Shown here: piece by piece, positions 51,539 to 60,349 of the stretch | Position numbering within the stretch: position 1 is the first letter of the stretch | Layout of the letters: each line of letters starts with the position of its first letter | Assembly (NCBI RefSeq): GCF_000374545.1 | Contig: NZ_KB894588.1 | Span: 62,001 to 126,000 of the forward strand | Length of the DNA stretch: 64,000 nucleotides | Source of the DNA: Anaeromusa acidaminophila DSM 3853 | GTDB lineage: Bacteria > Bacillota > Negativicutes > Anaeromusales > Anaeromusaceae | Direction of reading: 5' to 3' | Program-made: the position numbers and the translations under genes | The notes under the pieces: generated by a model | Databases searched by the model: none | Told to the model about the DNA's origin: nothing | The model's input: the letters and a program-made list of their open reading frames with translations, nothing else

Positions 51539-54500
51539 CGCTTCGTTCCTCCAGGTCTCCTTCAATATCCAACTGCAACCGGCGCAGCTGCTGCAGCATG
51601 GCTTCGTCTGCCTGCCACAACTGCCGCTGTGACGCTTCCAAGAGTTTCTCCGTAATGCGCTCCAACGCCCACGGATTGACTTCTTTCATCCACTCCTGCA
51701 TAGTCGCGTCAAGAGCATATTTTTCCGCCAAAGTTTGATACATCCAGTCTTCCATGACCGCGCTGGTGGCATCCCAGCCCAAGCAGCGAGAAACCAAGCC
51801 GGCTAAATCCGCTGCGCCTTTATAACCGTGATGTTTCATACCTTCAATAAATTTAGGATTCGCCATCTCGCCGCGAAAAAGACGTTTGACTTCTTCCTGG
51901 AGCGACCGCACCTTTACTTGACCTCGATCCGAGCTGTCGCCGCAATAAGAGCGGGGAGCTTCCCCTTTCAGCGAGCGCACAGCGGCAATCATGCCTCCAT
52001 GATAAGAATTAAAATCATCCGAATTGAACATATTTACTTCCCGGTTGTCCTCATTTTTCACGGTTACGTCCAGCGTCTGCAAGCGCTGCGCAAACAAGGC
52101 AGGCACGAAATCCCCCTGCGTTTTTGCGCCATAAGCATGGGCGCCCCAGCGCACATAGGCTTTCGCTAAATCGTCTACCGACTCCCAGTTGCGCTCTTCA
52201 ATGACGCTTCCCACACCGGCGCCATAGGCGCCCGGCGGACAGCCAAAAATACGAAAGCTCGCCTGACGCCAAGCGTCACTTGGCGCAGCACCGTTTACCG
52301 CCAGCTGCGCGGCATCCTGCTGCACATGCTTGCGCACATAGTTATCCTCGGCGTCTTCTTCCAAGGCAGCCACCATGGAAACGGCTTCATCCATCCATTG
52401 AACCACTACCGGCATGGCATCTCGAAACATGCCGCTGATGCGGGCGGTTACGTCCAGGCGCGGACGTTTCAATTCCGCCAGCGGGATCACTTCCAAGGCA
52501 ATGACCCGCTGACTTCCTTTTTGCCAAACCGGCCGCACTCCTAAAAAGTAAAGAAATTCCGCAATGCATTGCCCTCGGCTGCGCATATTGGCGCCGCTCC
52601 AAAAAATCATGCCAATATTTTCCGGATACCGCCCTTCTTCCGCAATGTAACGGGCAATCACGCCATCACCTAGTTGGCAGCCCAGCTCCCACGCCGCCGA
52701 GGAGGGCAGCAGCTTTGGATCGACGCCATAAAAATTGCGCCCTGTGGGCAGTACGTCAGTCATACCGCTGGTAGGCGATCCAGCAGGGCCCGGCTCTACA
52801 TAACAGCCGGATAAAGCGTCCAGCAAATGGCCCATTTCCTGACTTGTCGCCTGCAATGCCGGAACCAGCACTTCGCAAATATGCTCCGCTAACCTTGCCA
52901 GCTGTTCCCGCAGCGAAGCATCACAATCACCAATACTAGCCACCGCGCTTCGCCGCGCCCCTTCATTAAAATTCCCGGCTTGCAAAATGTCGATAAAGCG
53001 CCTGGCCGCTTCTTCCACTTCATCCAAAATCCGCCCCTGCGTTTGCAGGCCGTCTGGCGTCAGCACGCCGCTTGCCGCCAGCAAAGCCTCATACTCATAG
53101 CCGCGGATGTTAGCCAGCAGTTTCGGCAAAGAAGGCTGCTCCGCCTGCTCGACGCGAGTCAGCGCCAGCAAGTAGCCAAGAAGAGTCTCCTGCTGCGGCG
53201 CCTGCCCGAGTATATGCAACCCTGTACGAATGGACATGTTTTTAATTTCTGAAATATAGGCGTGCAGCTTTAAAGCATAAGCTGAAAAGTCCGCCTCCGG
53301 CGGCACTTCCTTTTCCAAGGATGCAGTCGACGCTTTTTCCCGAATTCGTCTAGCCGCCACCTCCGCCTGTTCCGGTTGAAAGGTTAAGAAATGCTGGTAC
53401 TCTTCGAGCATTTTTTCTAATTCTTCCAGTTCTTCATACGCTTCCGCCCTAGCCATGGGCGGCGGCAAATGCCCGATTAGGCAGGCGGCGCTGCGCCGTT
53501 TAGCCTGTACGCCTTCGCCAATAACCGTAATCAAGTACGGATATACGTTCGGCAAGTCCGCCAATGCCAAATCCGGATAGCACGCTTCGCTCAGTCCCGC
53601 GCCCTTGCCTGGCAGCCATTCCAACGAGCCATGAGTGCCAATATGTACCACCGCATCCGCTTGAAAATCCTCTTTCAGCCAGCGATAAAAGGCCAAGTAA
53701 TGATAGGTGGGCGCACAATCCGGCGAATGATACAGTTTCCCCGGATCTCCCTCAAAGCCTCGCGGCGGCTGAACCATAACCACCACATTACCCAGGCGTA
53801 AACCAGGCACCAGCAAGCCTTCTTCATAACAAAAGGCTTCTCCCGGAGCCTCGCCCCAGCTTTCCTTCATATGCGTCCGCACTTTTGGGGGCCACTGTTT
53901 CGCCCATTCTTGAACCCGTTTTGACTCAACCCAGCCCAAAGCAGTCTTCTTTTGTTTGTCTGTCAAAAAACGCCCGTCATTGGTCGCCTGGGCCAGCATA
54001 GCTTTCAGCAGCTCCGCCCCATTCACGGGCAGTTCGCCAACTAGATAGCCAGTTGCCTCCATTCTCTCCAGCAGCCGCTGTACGCTTGCGGGAGAATCAA
54101 GGCCTTCCGCCGTACCAATATTGAAATTACGGGGCGGATAATTATGAAAAATGATAGCAATTTTCTTTTCGCTATTCTTCTTCTGGCGCAGCCTAGCCCA
54201 TTTTGCCGCCCTAGCGGCCATAGCCTTGCAGCGTTCTGCGATCGGTTCAAAATGACTTGCCCCGTCTTCAGTTTGATTTTTCGCCGCCAGAGGCGCTCCA
54301 TGAATCACACCGTCAAACTCTGGAAGCACAACACAACAAGAAAGTTCTACTGGGTTTAGACCGGTTACGCTTGTCTCCCAGCTCTCCTCCGTTTGCAGCA
54401 AAGTAACGCCTTGTAAAATTGGCACATTTAACTTCTGTAAAAACAAAGGGTCCACAGGACGACCAACGGTAAGGGAAAACTTGAAGCAATTAATAACAAC

Positions 54501-55226
54501 ATCCACTAGGCAGCGACCTGATGCATCAAAGAAAAAGCGCCGCACCGCCTCGTCTACGCCTGGCGCCCCTAAAGCCTCATTCTTGGCCCAATGGCTAAAA
54601 ATCGGAATGACCTGCAGCCCCTGCGCCTCCAGCTCTCGAATCAAGCTTTCCTGATGCCGCAAATCGCGCCAAACCCACTCATCGCGTGGAAACAAGACGC
54701 CCGCAGTTAAAGATTTTTCCGACCAGCATTGTTGCTTAAACGCAAAAAAATCCTCCGCTTCCCCCTGGTACGCAGGATGAAAAATTCCTTGCCACGGCTG
54801 CTGACGAGGTTGCTCCCAAAATACTTTTTCTTGAACAAACAACGCAGCCAACCACTGCCAAAAATTTATATAGTTTTGCACGCCCCCAAAAGAAAGATAC
54901 TGCCTCGCCTGCAATTGCCTTGCCGCATTAAAGCCCTGCGCTTCGCCTTTTACTTCCGGATTCGCTGGCAGCATCACAAAGGGCTTCTGCGCCCGTCGCA
55001 AATAGGCTATTGTTTTTTCTAAAAAAGACCACTCTTTTCCATGGCCCATCCATGAGCACACCAAACATGCGCACTGATCTAAGGTATGCTGCCATGCCGC
55101 TGTCCAAAGTGCATCTTCCTGAAGCCCTACAACTTGACCTGCTGCAGATATGTTACACTGTCGCAGCGCCTGCTGCATTTGCTGCTGTTGCCGCTCAATA
55201 TTACTAATAAAAACAATCGACTTCAT
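51531..55226 (-). CDS. cobN: CobN-family cobaltochelatase-like subunit (BchH/CobN)
   Basis: 1231 residues, normal CobN length. The conserved HIGTHGSLEWLPGKGAG lies at about 528-544. GADVDP-like region and GSPTSGMTDVLPTGRNFYGVD near 820 are family hallmarks, as are FFGCPPG-type IFGCPPGAYGAG and the C-terminal GYKGAADLAGLV region. CobN inserts Co2+ into hydrogenobyrinate diamide in the aerobic B12 pathway, with ATPase partners. In this anaerobe, with a CbiK also present, its role may be different. AAGGAG precedes the ATG. Confidence 0.93.
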   Translation of the reverse strand: MKSIVFISNIERQQQQMQQALRQCNISAAGQVVGLQEDALWTAAWQHTLDQCACLVCSWMGHGKEWSFLEKTIAYLRRAQKPFVMLPANPEVKGEAQGFNAARQLQARQYLSFGGVQNYINFWQWLAALFVQEKVFWEQPRQQPWQGIFHPAYQGEAEDFFAFKQQCWSEKSLTAGVLFPRDEWVWRDLRHQESLIRELEAQGLQVIPIFSHWAKNEALGAPGVDEAVRRFFFDASGRCLVDVVINCFKFSLTVGRPVDPLFLQKLNVPILQGVTLLQTEESWETSVTGLNPVELSCCVVLPEFDGVIHGAPLAAKNQTEDGASHFEPIAERCKAMAARAAKWARLRQKKNSEKKIAIIFHNYPPRNFNIGTAEGLDSPASVQRLLERMEATGYLVGELPVNGAELLKAMLAQATNDGRFLTDKQKKTALGWVESKRVQEWAKQWPPKVRTHMKESWGEAPGEAFCYEEGLLVPGLRLGNVVVMVQPPRGFEGDPGKLYHSPDCAPTYHYLAFYRWLKEDFQADAVVHIGTHGSLEWLPGKGAGLSEACYPDLALADLPNVYPYLITVIGEGVQAKRRSAACLIGHLPPPMARAEAYEELEELEKMLEEYQHFLTFQPEQAEVAARRIREKASTASLEKEVPPEADFSAYALKLHAYISEIKNMSIRTGLHILGQAPQQETLLGYLLALTRVEQAEQPSLPKLLANIRGYEYEALLAASGVLTPDGLQTQGRILDEVEEAARRFIDILQAGNFNEGARRSAVASIGDCDASLREQLARLAEHICEVLVPALQATSQEMGHLLDALSGCYVEPGPAGSPTSGMTDVLPTGRNFYGVDPKLLPSSAAWELGCQLGDGVIARYIAEEGRYPENIGMIFWSGANMRSRGQCIAEFLYFLGVRPVWQKGSQRVIALEVIPLAELKRPRLDVTARISGMFRDAMPVVVQWMDEAVSMVAALEEDAEDNYVRKHVQQDAAQLAVNGAAPSDAWRQASFRIFGCPPGAYGAGVGSVIEERNWESVDDLAKAYVRWGAHAYGAKTQGDFVPALFAQRLQTLDVTVKNEDNREVNMFNSDDFNSYHGGMIAAVRSLKGEAPRSYCGDSSDRGQVKVRSLQEEVKRLFRGEMANPKFIEGMKHHGYKGAADLAGLVSRCLGWDATSAVMEDWMYQTLAEKYALDATMQEWMKEVNPWALERITEKLLEASQRQLWQADEAMLQQLRRLQLDIEGDLEERSDA

Positions 55227-55250
55227 TTCTTGCTCCTTACTTACTATGCA

Positions 55251-55940
55251 CTACGAGGCAAAGCCTGTCTTTTTTCGCTGCACCATCAGTCCATCTGCAA
55301 TAATCGCCGCCTGCCTAGTAAGACCTTCTTTCAAAGGCAGATTCAACCAGGGAATACCGTACTCCCTCTCTAAATACCGCGCTAATGCGCCCCCAAGTTC
55401 TTCATGTCCCACTACATTTAGCTGTACCCGGGTCGAACTTGCAATATCCGCTAGTGTCGCTTTACACCCGGGCGCTGCCCGAACCGAAACCCCTATTTTC
55501 ATCAATGCATCACTCAATTCAGCAAACTGCTCTACATCTTGCTGGCAGCTCACACTATAACCAAGTACGGCAATTTGATTCGGAAAAATTTCACGCCGTT
55601 CTTGCAGAGGCAAGGTCTGGAATAAAGCGGCCGCCGCACTGCGATAGCCGCGCGCAAACAATTCCGGCGAGCCATTGCCATTCTTCCGCAGCAATTGGTA
55701 ACTATGCAATGTCCTCACTGCTACGCGAGGCAATAACTCGTCAGAAGCCAGCATTACCGCTTCCTCTCGGCGCACCCCATCCAGTCCCTGCCTTTCCAGC
55801 AACCCGCAAGCGTAGAAATAACACCAGAGTGATTGCATGCGTGCAGCTCCTACATCGGATATGCTCGCAAAAAATGCGCTAGCCCCTTGCCATAGCGCCT
55901 CATTTTTCCGCATAAGCCAATCCGCTTTTCCTACACGCAT
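55251..55940 (-). CDS. Protein with nitrogenase component-1-like Rossmann domain
   Basis: 229 residues. The C-terminal half (residues about 122-220) resembles one Rossmann domain of nitrogenase/protochlorophyllide-reductase component 1: IAVLGYS, then ALMKIGVSVRAAPG, ATLADIASSTRVQLNVV, and LARYLEREYGIPWLNLPL. Cysteines that bind P- or FeS-clusters in NifD/BchN are not clearly present. The N-terminal half is unassigned. It lies between tonB and cobN, 24 bases from cobN. I place only moderate trust in the family link. Confidence 0.5.
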   Translation of the reverse strand: MRVGKADWLMRKNEALWQGASAFFASISDVGAARMQSLWCYFYACGLLERQGLDGVRREEAVMLASDELLPRVAVRTLHSYQLLRKNGNGSPELFARGYRSAAAALFQTLPLQERREIFPNQIAVLGYSVSCQQDVEQFAELSDALMKIGVSVRAAPGCKATLADIASSTRVQLNVVGHEELGGALARYLEREYGIPWLNLPLKEGLTRQAAIIADGLMVQRKKTGFAS

Positions 55941-55963
55941 AGGAATCGCCGCCTCTCTCCGTA

Positions 55964-56665
55964 TTATCCTCTCAATCGAAAGCTAACTGACAATGTCGTC
56001 CGGCAACGCACCGCGCCGCCGCCCTCCTGTCGTGCCGGCACAAATTGCCATTGCCTAACCGCGTCCAATGCCGCTTCATCCATTTCTCCATATCCCGAAG
56101 AAGACACCACGTTCGCATCGCCTACGCTTCCGTCTTCTAAGACCAGCATGCGCACCGCTACACGTCCTTCAATACGCTGCTGCCGCAGAGTTTCCGGATA
56201 GGCAGGCTCCGTCTGCCGTAAGATGCGCGGCGGTAATACTCTAGCGGAAGCAGGTACTGTCCCGCCACTACCGCCAGCACCAGTTCCTGCGCTTTGTCCA
56301 TCCGACGGGCTGCCTCCCTCTAACGAACCTCCGCCAGCTGCAGCGCCCTCACTGACAGGGCCAGCCGCAACTGCGTTTCCCATAGCCTGAGGCGCCGCTT
56401 GGACATTGGTCGGCGCCGCTGCAACAGCGCTAACGGCGGCCTGGGTTTGCTGCTGTCTAGCAGCCGGTGCGCTTGGCGGCGCTATCGCCGGCATAGCCGC
56501 TGCTGCACCATTTACAGGCAAAGGCGCAGCGGTTAAGGAAAGCTCCAAATACTCTTCTGCGGCTTGCGCTGGCCAAGAAAAAACGCCGACATATCCTAGC
56601 ACTAGCAGGACCACAAGATGCGCGCCCGCCGAAATTGCCAGCGCTTTTTTTGAACTTTTACTCAT
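55964..56665 (-). CDS. tonB: TonB energy-transducing protein
   Basis: 233 residues. N-terminal membrane anchor (residues 8-27), an Ala/Pro/Gly-rich linker across the periplasm (residues about 50-145), and a C-terminal TonB domain (TEPAYPETLRQQRIEGRV; SGYGEMDEAALDAVRQWQFVPA). ATG overlaps the exbD stop. Serves the TonB receptor 8.5 kb downstream in the same operon. Confidence 0.93.
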   Translation of the reverse strand: MSKSSKKALAISAGAHLVVLLVLGYVGVFSWPAQAAEEYLELSLTAAPLPVNGAAAAMPAIAPPSAPAARQQQTQAAVSAVAAAPTNVQAAPQAMGNAVAAGPVSEGAAAGGGSLEGGSPSDGQSAGTGAGGSGGTVPASARVLPPRILRQTEPAYPETLRQQRIEGRVAVRMLVLEDGSVGDANVVSSSGYGEMDEAALDAVRQWQFVPARQEGGGAVRCRTTLSVSFRLRG

Positions 56666-57078
56666 GGCTGCGCAGCTCCCGCTTCTGTTGCCACGCTAAG
56701 ACGCTGCACTCCGGCAGCTTTCAAGGCATCCATAACAGCCACTACCCGTCCATACTCCACACGTTTATCAGCGCGCAAAACAAAAAAAGCTTCCTGCTGC
56801 CTGGATATTTCCAACCGAATTCGCTTCCCTAAAAGCGGCAGAGGCACATTTTCCTCATCTACATATGTCTGCCCTTCAGCCGTTACCGTAACGGCCACCT
56901 GCTTTTTCAAATCCGCCTGCGCCGCTTGCGCCGCTGGCAACTGCACAGGCAGCGTTTTCTGCTCTACCATATATAAGGTGCTCAGCATGAAGAAGACCAA
57001 GAGAAAGAAAATAATGTCAATCATAGGAATAATCATCAGCCGTGGCTGACGCGATACCCTCCATTCACGCAGTTTCAC
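56662..57078 (-). CDS. exbD: ExbD/TolR-family biopolymer transporter
   Basis: 138 residues. One membrane segment with the proton-carrying Asp in IPMIDIIFFLLVFFM, then a periplasmic domain ending VERLSVATEAG-like. GTG 57078 follows GGGAGG by seven bases and overlaps exbB by 14 bases; a longer frame to 57102 lies inside exbB. Confidence 0.93.
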   Translation of the reverse strand: MKLREWRVSRQPRLMIIPMIDIIFFLLVFFMLSTLYMVEQKTLPVQLPAAQAAQADLKKQVAVTVTAEGQTYVDEENVPLPLLGKRIRLEISRQQEAFFVLRADKRVEYGRVVAVMDALKAAGVQRLSVATEAGAAQP

Positions 57079-57691
57079 GGCTGCGCCTCCCTGTAGCAAC
57101 ATTGGAACCCGTCAAAAGGGCAGCACCGCATTCTTCCATGTCTCCCGCTAAGCGTTCTAAACGTTGGCAAAGCCAGGAATGACACAACAACGCCAAAACC
57201 GCTACGCAAAGCCCTGTTGCTGTCGCCACCAACGCTTCCCCAACGCCGCCAGTAATAGCCTGCATTTGTCCTGTTTTGACAGCCAACACCTGAAAGGACT
57301 GAATCATCCCCACCACGGTTCCCAAAAGGCCCAGGAGCGGCGCTAATGTGACAATGGTCTCCAAATAGCTTAAGTGTTCCCGAAACCGTCCCATTACCGT
57401 CGCCGCCGCATTCTCAAACATTTGCAACTGCACCGACGCCTCTAAGCCACGCCAGCTATATGCATCCTGCAGCAGCTTAGAAAAGGCTCCCGCCGTTGCC
57501 GGCGGTTCAATCCATCGGCCCTCTTGCAGCGAACTCAAAAATTCCGCCTTCCCGCCTCGAAAACTCTCCGCCTCTTTATAGTTCCAATGCCGCTCCAAAG
57601 TCACTGCCACCACCAAAATCGAGCAAAAAATCAACGGATACATAACCACGCCACCCGCTTGAAATAACTGCCAGATCCGCTCTAAATCCAT
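57065..57691 (-). CDS. exbB: ExbB/TolQ-family proton channel protein
   Basis: 208 residues with three membrane segments (about 13-33, 105-130 and 150-172). Family signature LAPLLGLLGTVVGMIQSFQ and the pore region EALVATATGLCVAVLALL. Forms the proton channel that powers TonB. AAAGGAG precedes the ATG. Confidence 0.94.
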   Translation of the reverse strand: MDLERIWQLFQAGGVVMYPLIFCSILVVAVTLERHWNYKEAESFRGGKAEFLSSLQEGRWIEPPATAGAFSKLLQDAYSWRGLEASVQLQMFENAAATVMGRFREHLSYLETIVTLAPLLGLLGTVVGMIQSFQVLAVKTGQMQAITGGVGEALVATATGLCVAVLALLCHSWLCQRLERLAGDMEECGAALLTGSNVATGRRSRETA

Positions 57692-57694
57692 CTT

Positions 57695-57829
57695 TCAAAC
57701 TCCTTTCACGATCACTTCCGCTTTATACGGTTTATTCTCAATTGGCCGCAGCCTGTCTTTGAAAAAGAAAGCCCCTACCCCTGGGGCCGCCGTTAAATAA
57801 CGGCTTATAGTGAGCAATGAAATATCTAT
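57695..57829 (-). CDS. Possible small protein with rare ATA start
   Basis: A 44-codon open frame between cbiZ and exbB ends with TGA at 57695-57697, directly before the exbB ribosome site. A strong AGGAGG (57839-57844) lies nine bases before an ATA codon at 57827-57829; no ATG, GTG or TTG is well placed (an ATT at 57821-57823 is 15 bases away). The tail reads RPIENKPYKAEVIVKGV, which looks protein-like. It may be a gene with a rare start, or a remnant. Confidence 0.3.
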   Translation of the reverse strand: MDISLLTISRYLTAAPGVGAFFFKDRLRPIENKPYKAEVIVKGV

Positions 57830-57851
57830 CCTAAAATTCCTCCTAGGAACT

Positions 57852-58613
57852 TCAAGATCGTAAAGAATGAGTCTTTCTTGCAAATCTCGGTGCAATCTCT
57901 TGCAAGCCTTCTTCTTTAAACAAGGCGTCCTTTACACCGGATTTTACTGCATCCGCCAACATTTCCCCTAGTTTCGATTGCGTACCGACATCCTTGCATA
58001 CCAATCCTTCTAAATGGCTTACAAGAATTACCCCATCCGTGCCGGTGCCAGTTGCCTGAAGCAAACTATGAGGGCTGTATACCCTTAAATCCTGCAAGGC
58101 TGCGGTTTTCGCTTCCGTAGCTGTAATCAGGGCTTTCGCTAAAGCTCCCGGGGATAAGTTTGCTTCTATAAGCAGCATGATATTGATAGTTCCTGAAATA
58201 GGAACGTATTTTCCATGATGTTCCCAGTAAAGCGCATCATCCCCGGCTCGGGCGGCATTATGCTTCACCCCAGCCGTCACAATGGCTTCCACTGTAATTC
58301 CTTCATAAAAACGTCGTTGGTAGGACATGAATTCCATATGGGCTGTCGTTAAAAGACCGCTTGTTTCATCTTTTTCTAAACCTTCCCTCATAGCAATAGC
58401 TGCTAAGTATCCTTCTAAGCCGCCGCCAGGCAGTGCCGCCTCACTTTCAACATAAAAAGTCAAGCGATGATTAAATATTGCCGATACCTCGCGAATCCCG
58501 CCGTTGTACGGAGAGGTACTTAAAGCAATGCGTCGCTGTGAAAAACGGCAAATCAGCAAATCTTCCTTAATCTGCAAAACACCTCCTGCAGAAAGCAGGC
58601 GAGTTTGCTCCAT
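57852..58613 (-). CDS. cbiZ: Adenosylcobinamide amidohydrolase
   Basis: 253 residues. CbiZ cleaves the aminopropanol side chain from adenosylcobinamide to give adenosylcobyric acid, for corrinoid salvage. Family motifs: TAGVKHNAARAGDDALYWEH, GTINIMLLIEANLSPGAL and TGTGTDGVILVS. ATG 58613 follows AAAGG by ten bases; the longer frame covers the leader terminator. It is the first gene after cobalamin riboswitch 1. Confidence 0.92.
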   Translation of the reverse strand: MEQTRLLSAGGVLQIKEDLLICRFSQRRIALSTSPYNGGIREVSAIFNHRLTFYVESEAALPGGGLEGYLAAIAMREGLEKDETSGLLTTAHMEFMSYQRRFYEGITVEAIVTAGVKHNAARAGDDALYWEHHGKYVPISGTINIMLLIEANLSPGALAKALITATEAKTAALQDLRVYSPHSLLQATGTGTDGVILVSHLEGLVCKDVGTQSKLGEMLADAVKSGVKDALFKEEGLQEIAPRFARKTHSLRS

Positions 58614-58652
58614 ATAAATCCAACCTTTCTGCCAGCCAGGCGCTAGCGCCAA

Positions 58653-58691
58653 TAAAAATAGACTACCCCGTCTACAATAGACGGGATAGTC
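58653..58691 (-). terminator. Intrinsic terminator of cobalamin riboswitch 1
   Basis: A 14-bp stem with TTG loop (GACTATCCCGTCTA with TAGACGGGGTAGTC) followed by TATTTTTATT, between the riboswitch and cbiZ. It is the expression platform: B12 bound should favour termination. Confidence 0.9.
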
Positions 58692-58754
58692 TGAATTGCC
58701 AAACAATGCTTACTTTGCTAAAGCACGCCTGCCAAATCCCCTCCCCATCGTTCG

Positions 58755-58945
58755 TAGGTCAAATGGTGATTGTCAAACAGGCAGTTCTCCTGGCTCTGGA
58801 TCTTTGCTCATTCAAACCTTCCCAAGGCTTTCGCCCCAGTGGCATTTCTTGAATTCGCTCCCCATTACAGTGGCGGGACCGCGCCGGTATTGCACCGGAC
58901 TTCCCTATTAAGCCCTTACGGGCACCTGTTCCGCTTCTTTATTGA
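58755..58945 (-). promoter_or_regulatory. Cobalamin riboswitch 1 (before the cbiZ-cobN operon)
   Basis: Conserved core on the minus strand: AGGTGCCCGTAAGGGC, GGGAAGTCCGGTGCAATACC, GGTCCCGCCACTGTAA, TGCCACTGGGGC, and the B12 box AGCCAGGAGAACTGCCTG at 58778-58795. It begins only about 25 bases after the cbiK stop, and I see no strong promoter in between. The operon may be read through from cbiK. Confidence 0.95.
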
Positions 58946-58969
58946 GTTTTCTTAACACTCTATCTGACA

Positions 58970-59887
58970 TTAGTGTTGCGGCTGATACAAGCCTCGAATT
59001 GCATCACGAACATGATTCACATAAATAGAACGATACGCCGCATTTTCTCCTAGCCCTTTCAGAACCGTTTCTACTTGGAAACCTTCTTTTTGCAGACGGT
59101 TTTTCCAAGAATCCGGCTCACTGCCAGCCATATCATTATTTGCATGATCGCCAGCCACCAGCATAAACGGCATCAAGGTCACCTTCTGAATTTGGTTCTT
59201 TTTCAGTTCCGCCAACGCATCCTCAAAGTTAGGATGGTCAGTTTCTTCCACTACTCCCATATAAGCTTTATTGCCTCTCTCTTGCAAAATGCTCTGCATT
59301 TTTGCATAGGCCGGATTCGGCTGATGCGGCGAACCATGGCCCATGAAGAGAACCGCTTCCCCGTTTCCTAATTTAGGCATTTGTTTTTCAACCGCTGCGG
59401 CCAAAGCCTTGAAATCATCTGGCATGCCTTGCTGTCCGTCAAACATCAAAACTGGCCGTCCTACTGCAATGCTTGCAAAGGAATTATCAGCCCAAGCCTG
59501 ACGATATGCATTCAGAATCTTCTTTTCATATTCCTCGCCCGGAGTCAGATGCAATGGCTGAATGACCACTTCTTGATAGCCTTCCGCCTTCAACTTTGCC
59601 AAGGCTTGCTCCAATGTATCCACTTGAATTTTTTCTTCCGCCGCCATCTTTGCAATTACTTTCCGAGCCGTAAAGGCGCGGCGCACTTCGTAATCTGGAA
59701 AAGCCGCCCGAATATCATTTTCCGCAGTTTCAATGCAAGCCTTGCGAGCATCTGGAAACGTAGTGCCGAAACTGGTAACTACAATGGCTTTTTTCGTTTG
59801 CGCGGCTGAAGCCCCTCCTCCAATACCAACCGAAAGCAAACATACGGCGCACATGGCGAACAGTCCTTTTTTCATCCACTTATTCAT
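58970..59887 (-). CDS. cbiK: Exported sirohydrochlorin cobaltochelatase, CbiK type
   Basis: 305 residues. Signal peptide at residues 1-28 (GLFAMCAVCLLSVGIGGGASA). Chelatase fold: AIVVTSFGTTFPDARKACIE, QPLHLTPGEEYEK (catalytic His), FMGHGSPHQPNPAY, and FMLVAGDHANNDMAG (second metal His). It inserts Co2+ (or Fe2+) into sirohydrochlorin. Periplasmic CbiK forms are known from Desulfovibrio vulgaris. It sits under cobalamin riboswitch 2. Confidence 0.93.
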   Translation of the reverse strand: MNKWMKKGLFAMCAVCLLSVGIGGGASAAQTKKAIVVTSFGTTFPDARKACIETAENDIRAAFPDYEVRRAFTARKVIAKMAAEEKIQVDTLEQALAKLKAEGYQEVVIQPLHLTPGEEYEKKILNAYRQAWADNSFASIAVGRPVLMFDGQQGMPDDFKALAAAVEKQMPKLGNGEAVLFMGHGSPHQPNPAYAKMQSILQERGNKAYMGVVEETDHPNFEDALAELKKNQIQKVTLMPFMLVAGDHANNDMAGSEPDSWKNRLQKEGFQVETVLKGLGENAAYRSIYVNHVRDAIRGLYQPQH

Positions 59888-59925
59888 TCAATTCCACTCC
59901 TTATTCTTTTTCATACCTTTAGCTG

Positions 59926-59960
59926 TAACAATAAAATCCCAACGCCTACGCGTTGGGATT
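59926..59960 (-). terminator. Intrinsic terminator of cobalamin riboswitch 2
   Basis: AATCCCAACGC and GCGTTGGGATT around a 4-base loop (59935-59960) with a TTTTATTG tail on the minus strand. Confidence 0.85.
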
Positions 59961-60009
59961 ACATAGCAAACAGCCTTGTTGCCTGAATCTCCATCCCCAT
60001 CCGTCGTAG

Positions 60010-60190
60010 GTATAGCGGTGATTGTCAAACAGGCAGTTCTCCTGGCTCTGGATCGTCGCTCGCCCAAACCTTCCCAAGGCTTTCGCCCCAGTGGCATTTC
60101 TTGGATTTGCTCCCCATTACAGTGGCGGGACCGCGCCGGTATTGCACCGAACTTCCCTATTAAGCCCTTGCGGGCACCTGTTCCATACAT
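60010..60190 (-). promoter_or_regulatory. Cobalamin riboswitch 2 (before cbiK)
   Basis: Same core as riboswitch 1, with the B12 box at 60030-60047 and GGGAAGTTCGGTGCAATACC (one change). Very close in sequence to riboswitch 1. Confidence 0.95.
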
Positions 60191-60208
60191 ATTCAGTTGT
60201 TATTGTTA

Positions 60209-60237
60209 ACTTTAGCAAAGGCTCTAACAAAAGTCAA
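60209..60237 (-). promoter_or_regulatory. Promoter of the cbiK transcript
   Basis: On the minus strand TTGACT (60232-60237) and TAAAGT (60209-60214) are 17 bp apart, just before riboswitch 2. Confidence 0.65.
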
Positions 60238-60349
60238 CCAAGTTGGCTTTTGCTTTTTCGGAAATTTAGGAATAGCGCAAAATTATTTCTTACTACTTCT
60301 CGCTCAGACTATAAAATCACTCGAAGCTTTTCTGTTTTGCTTTTCTTTT

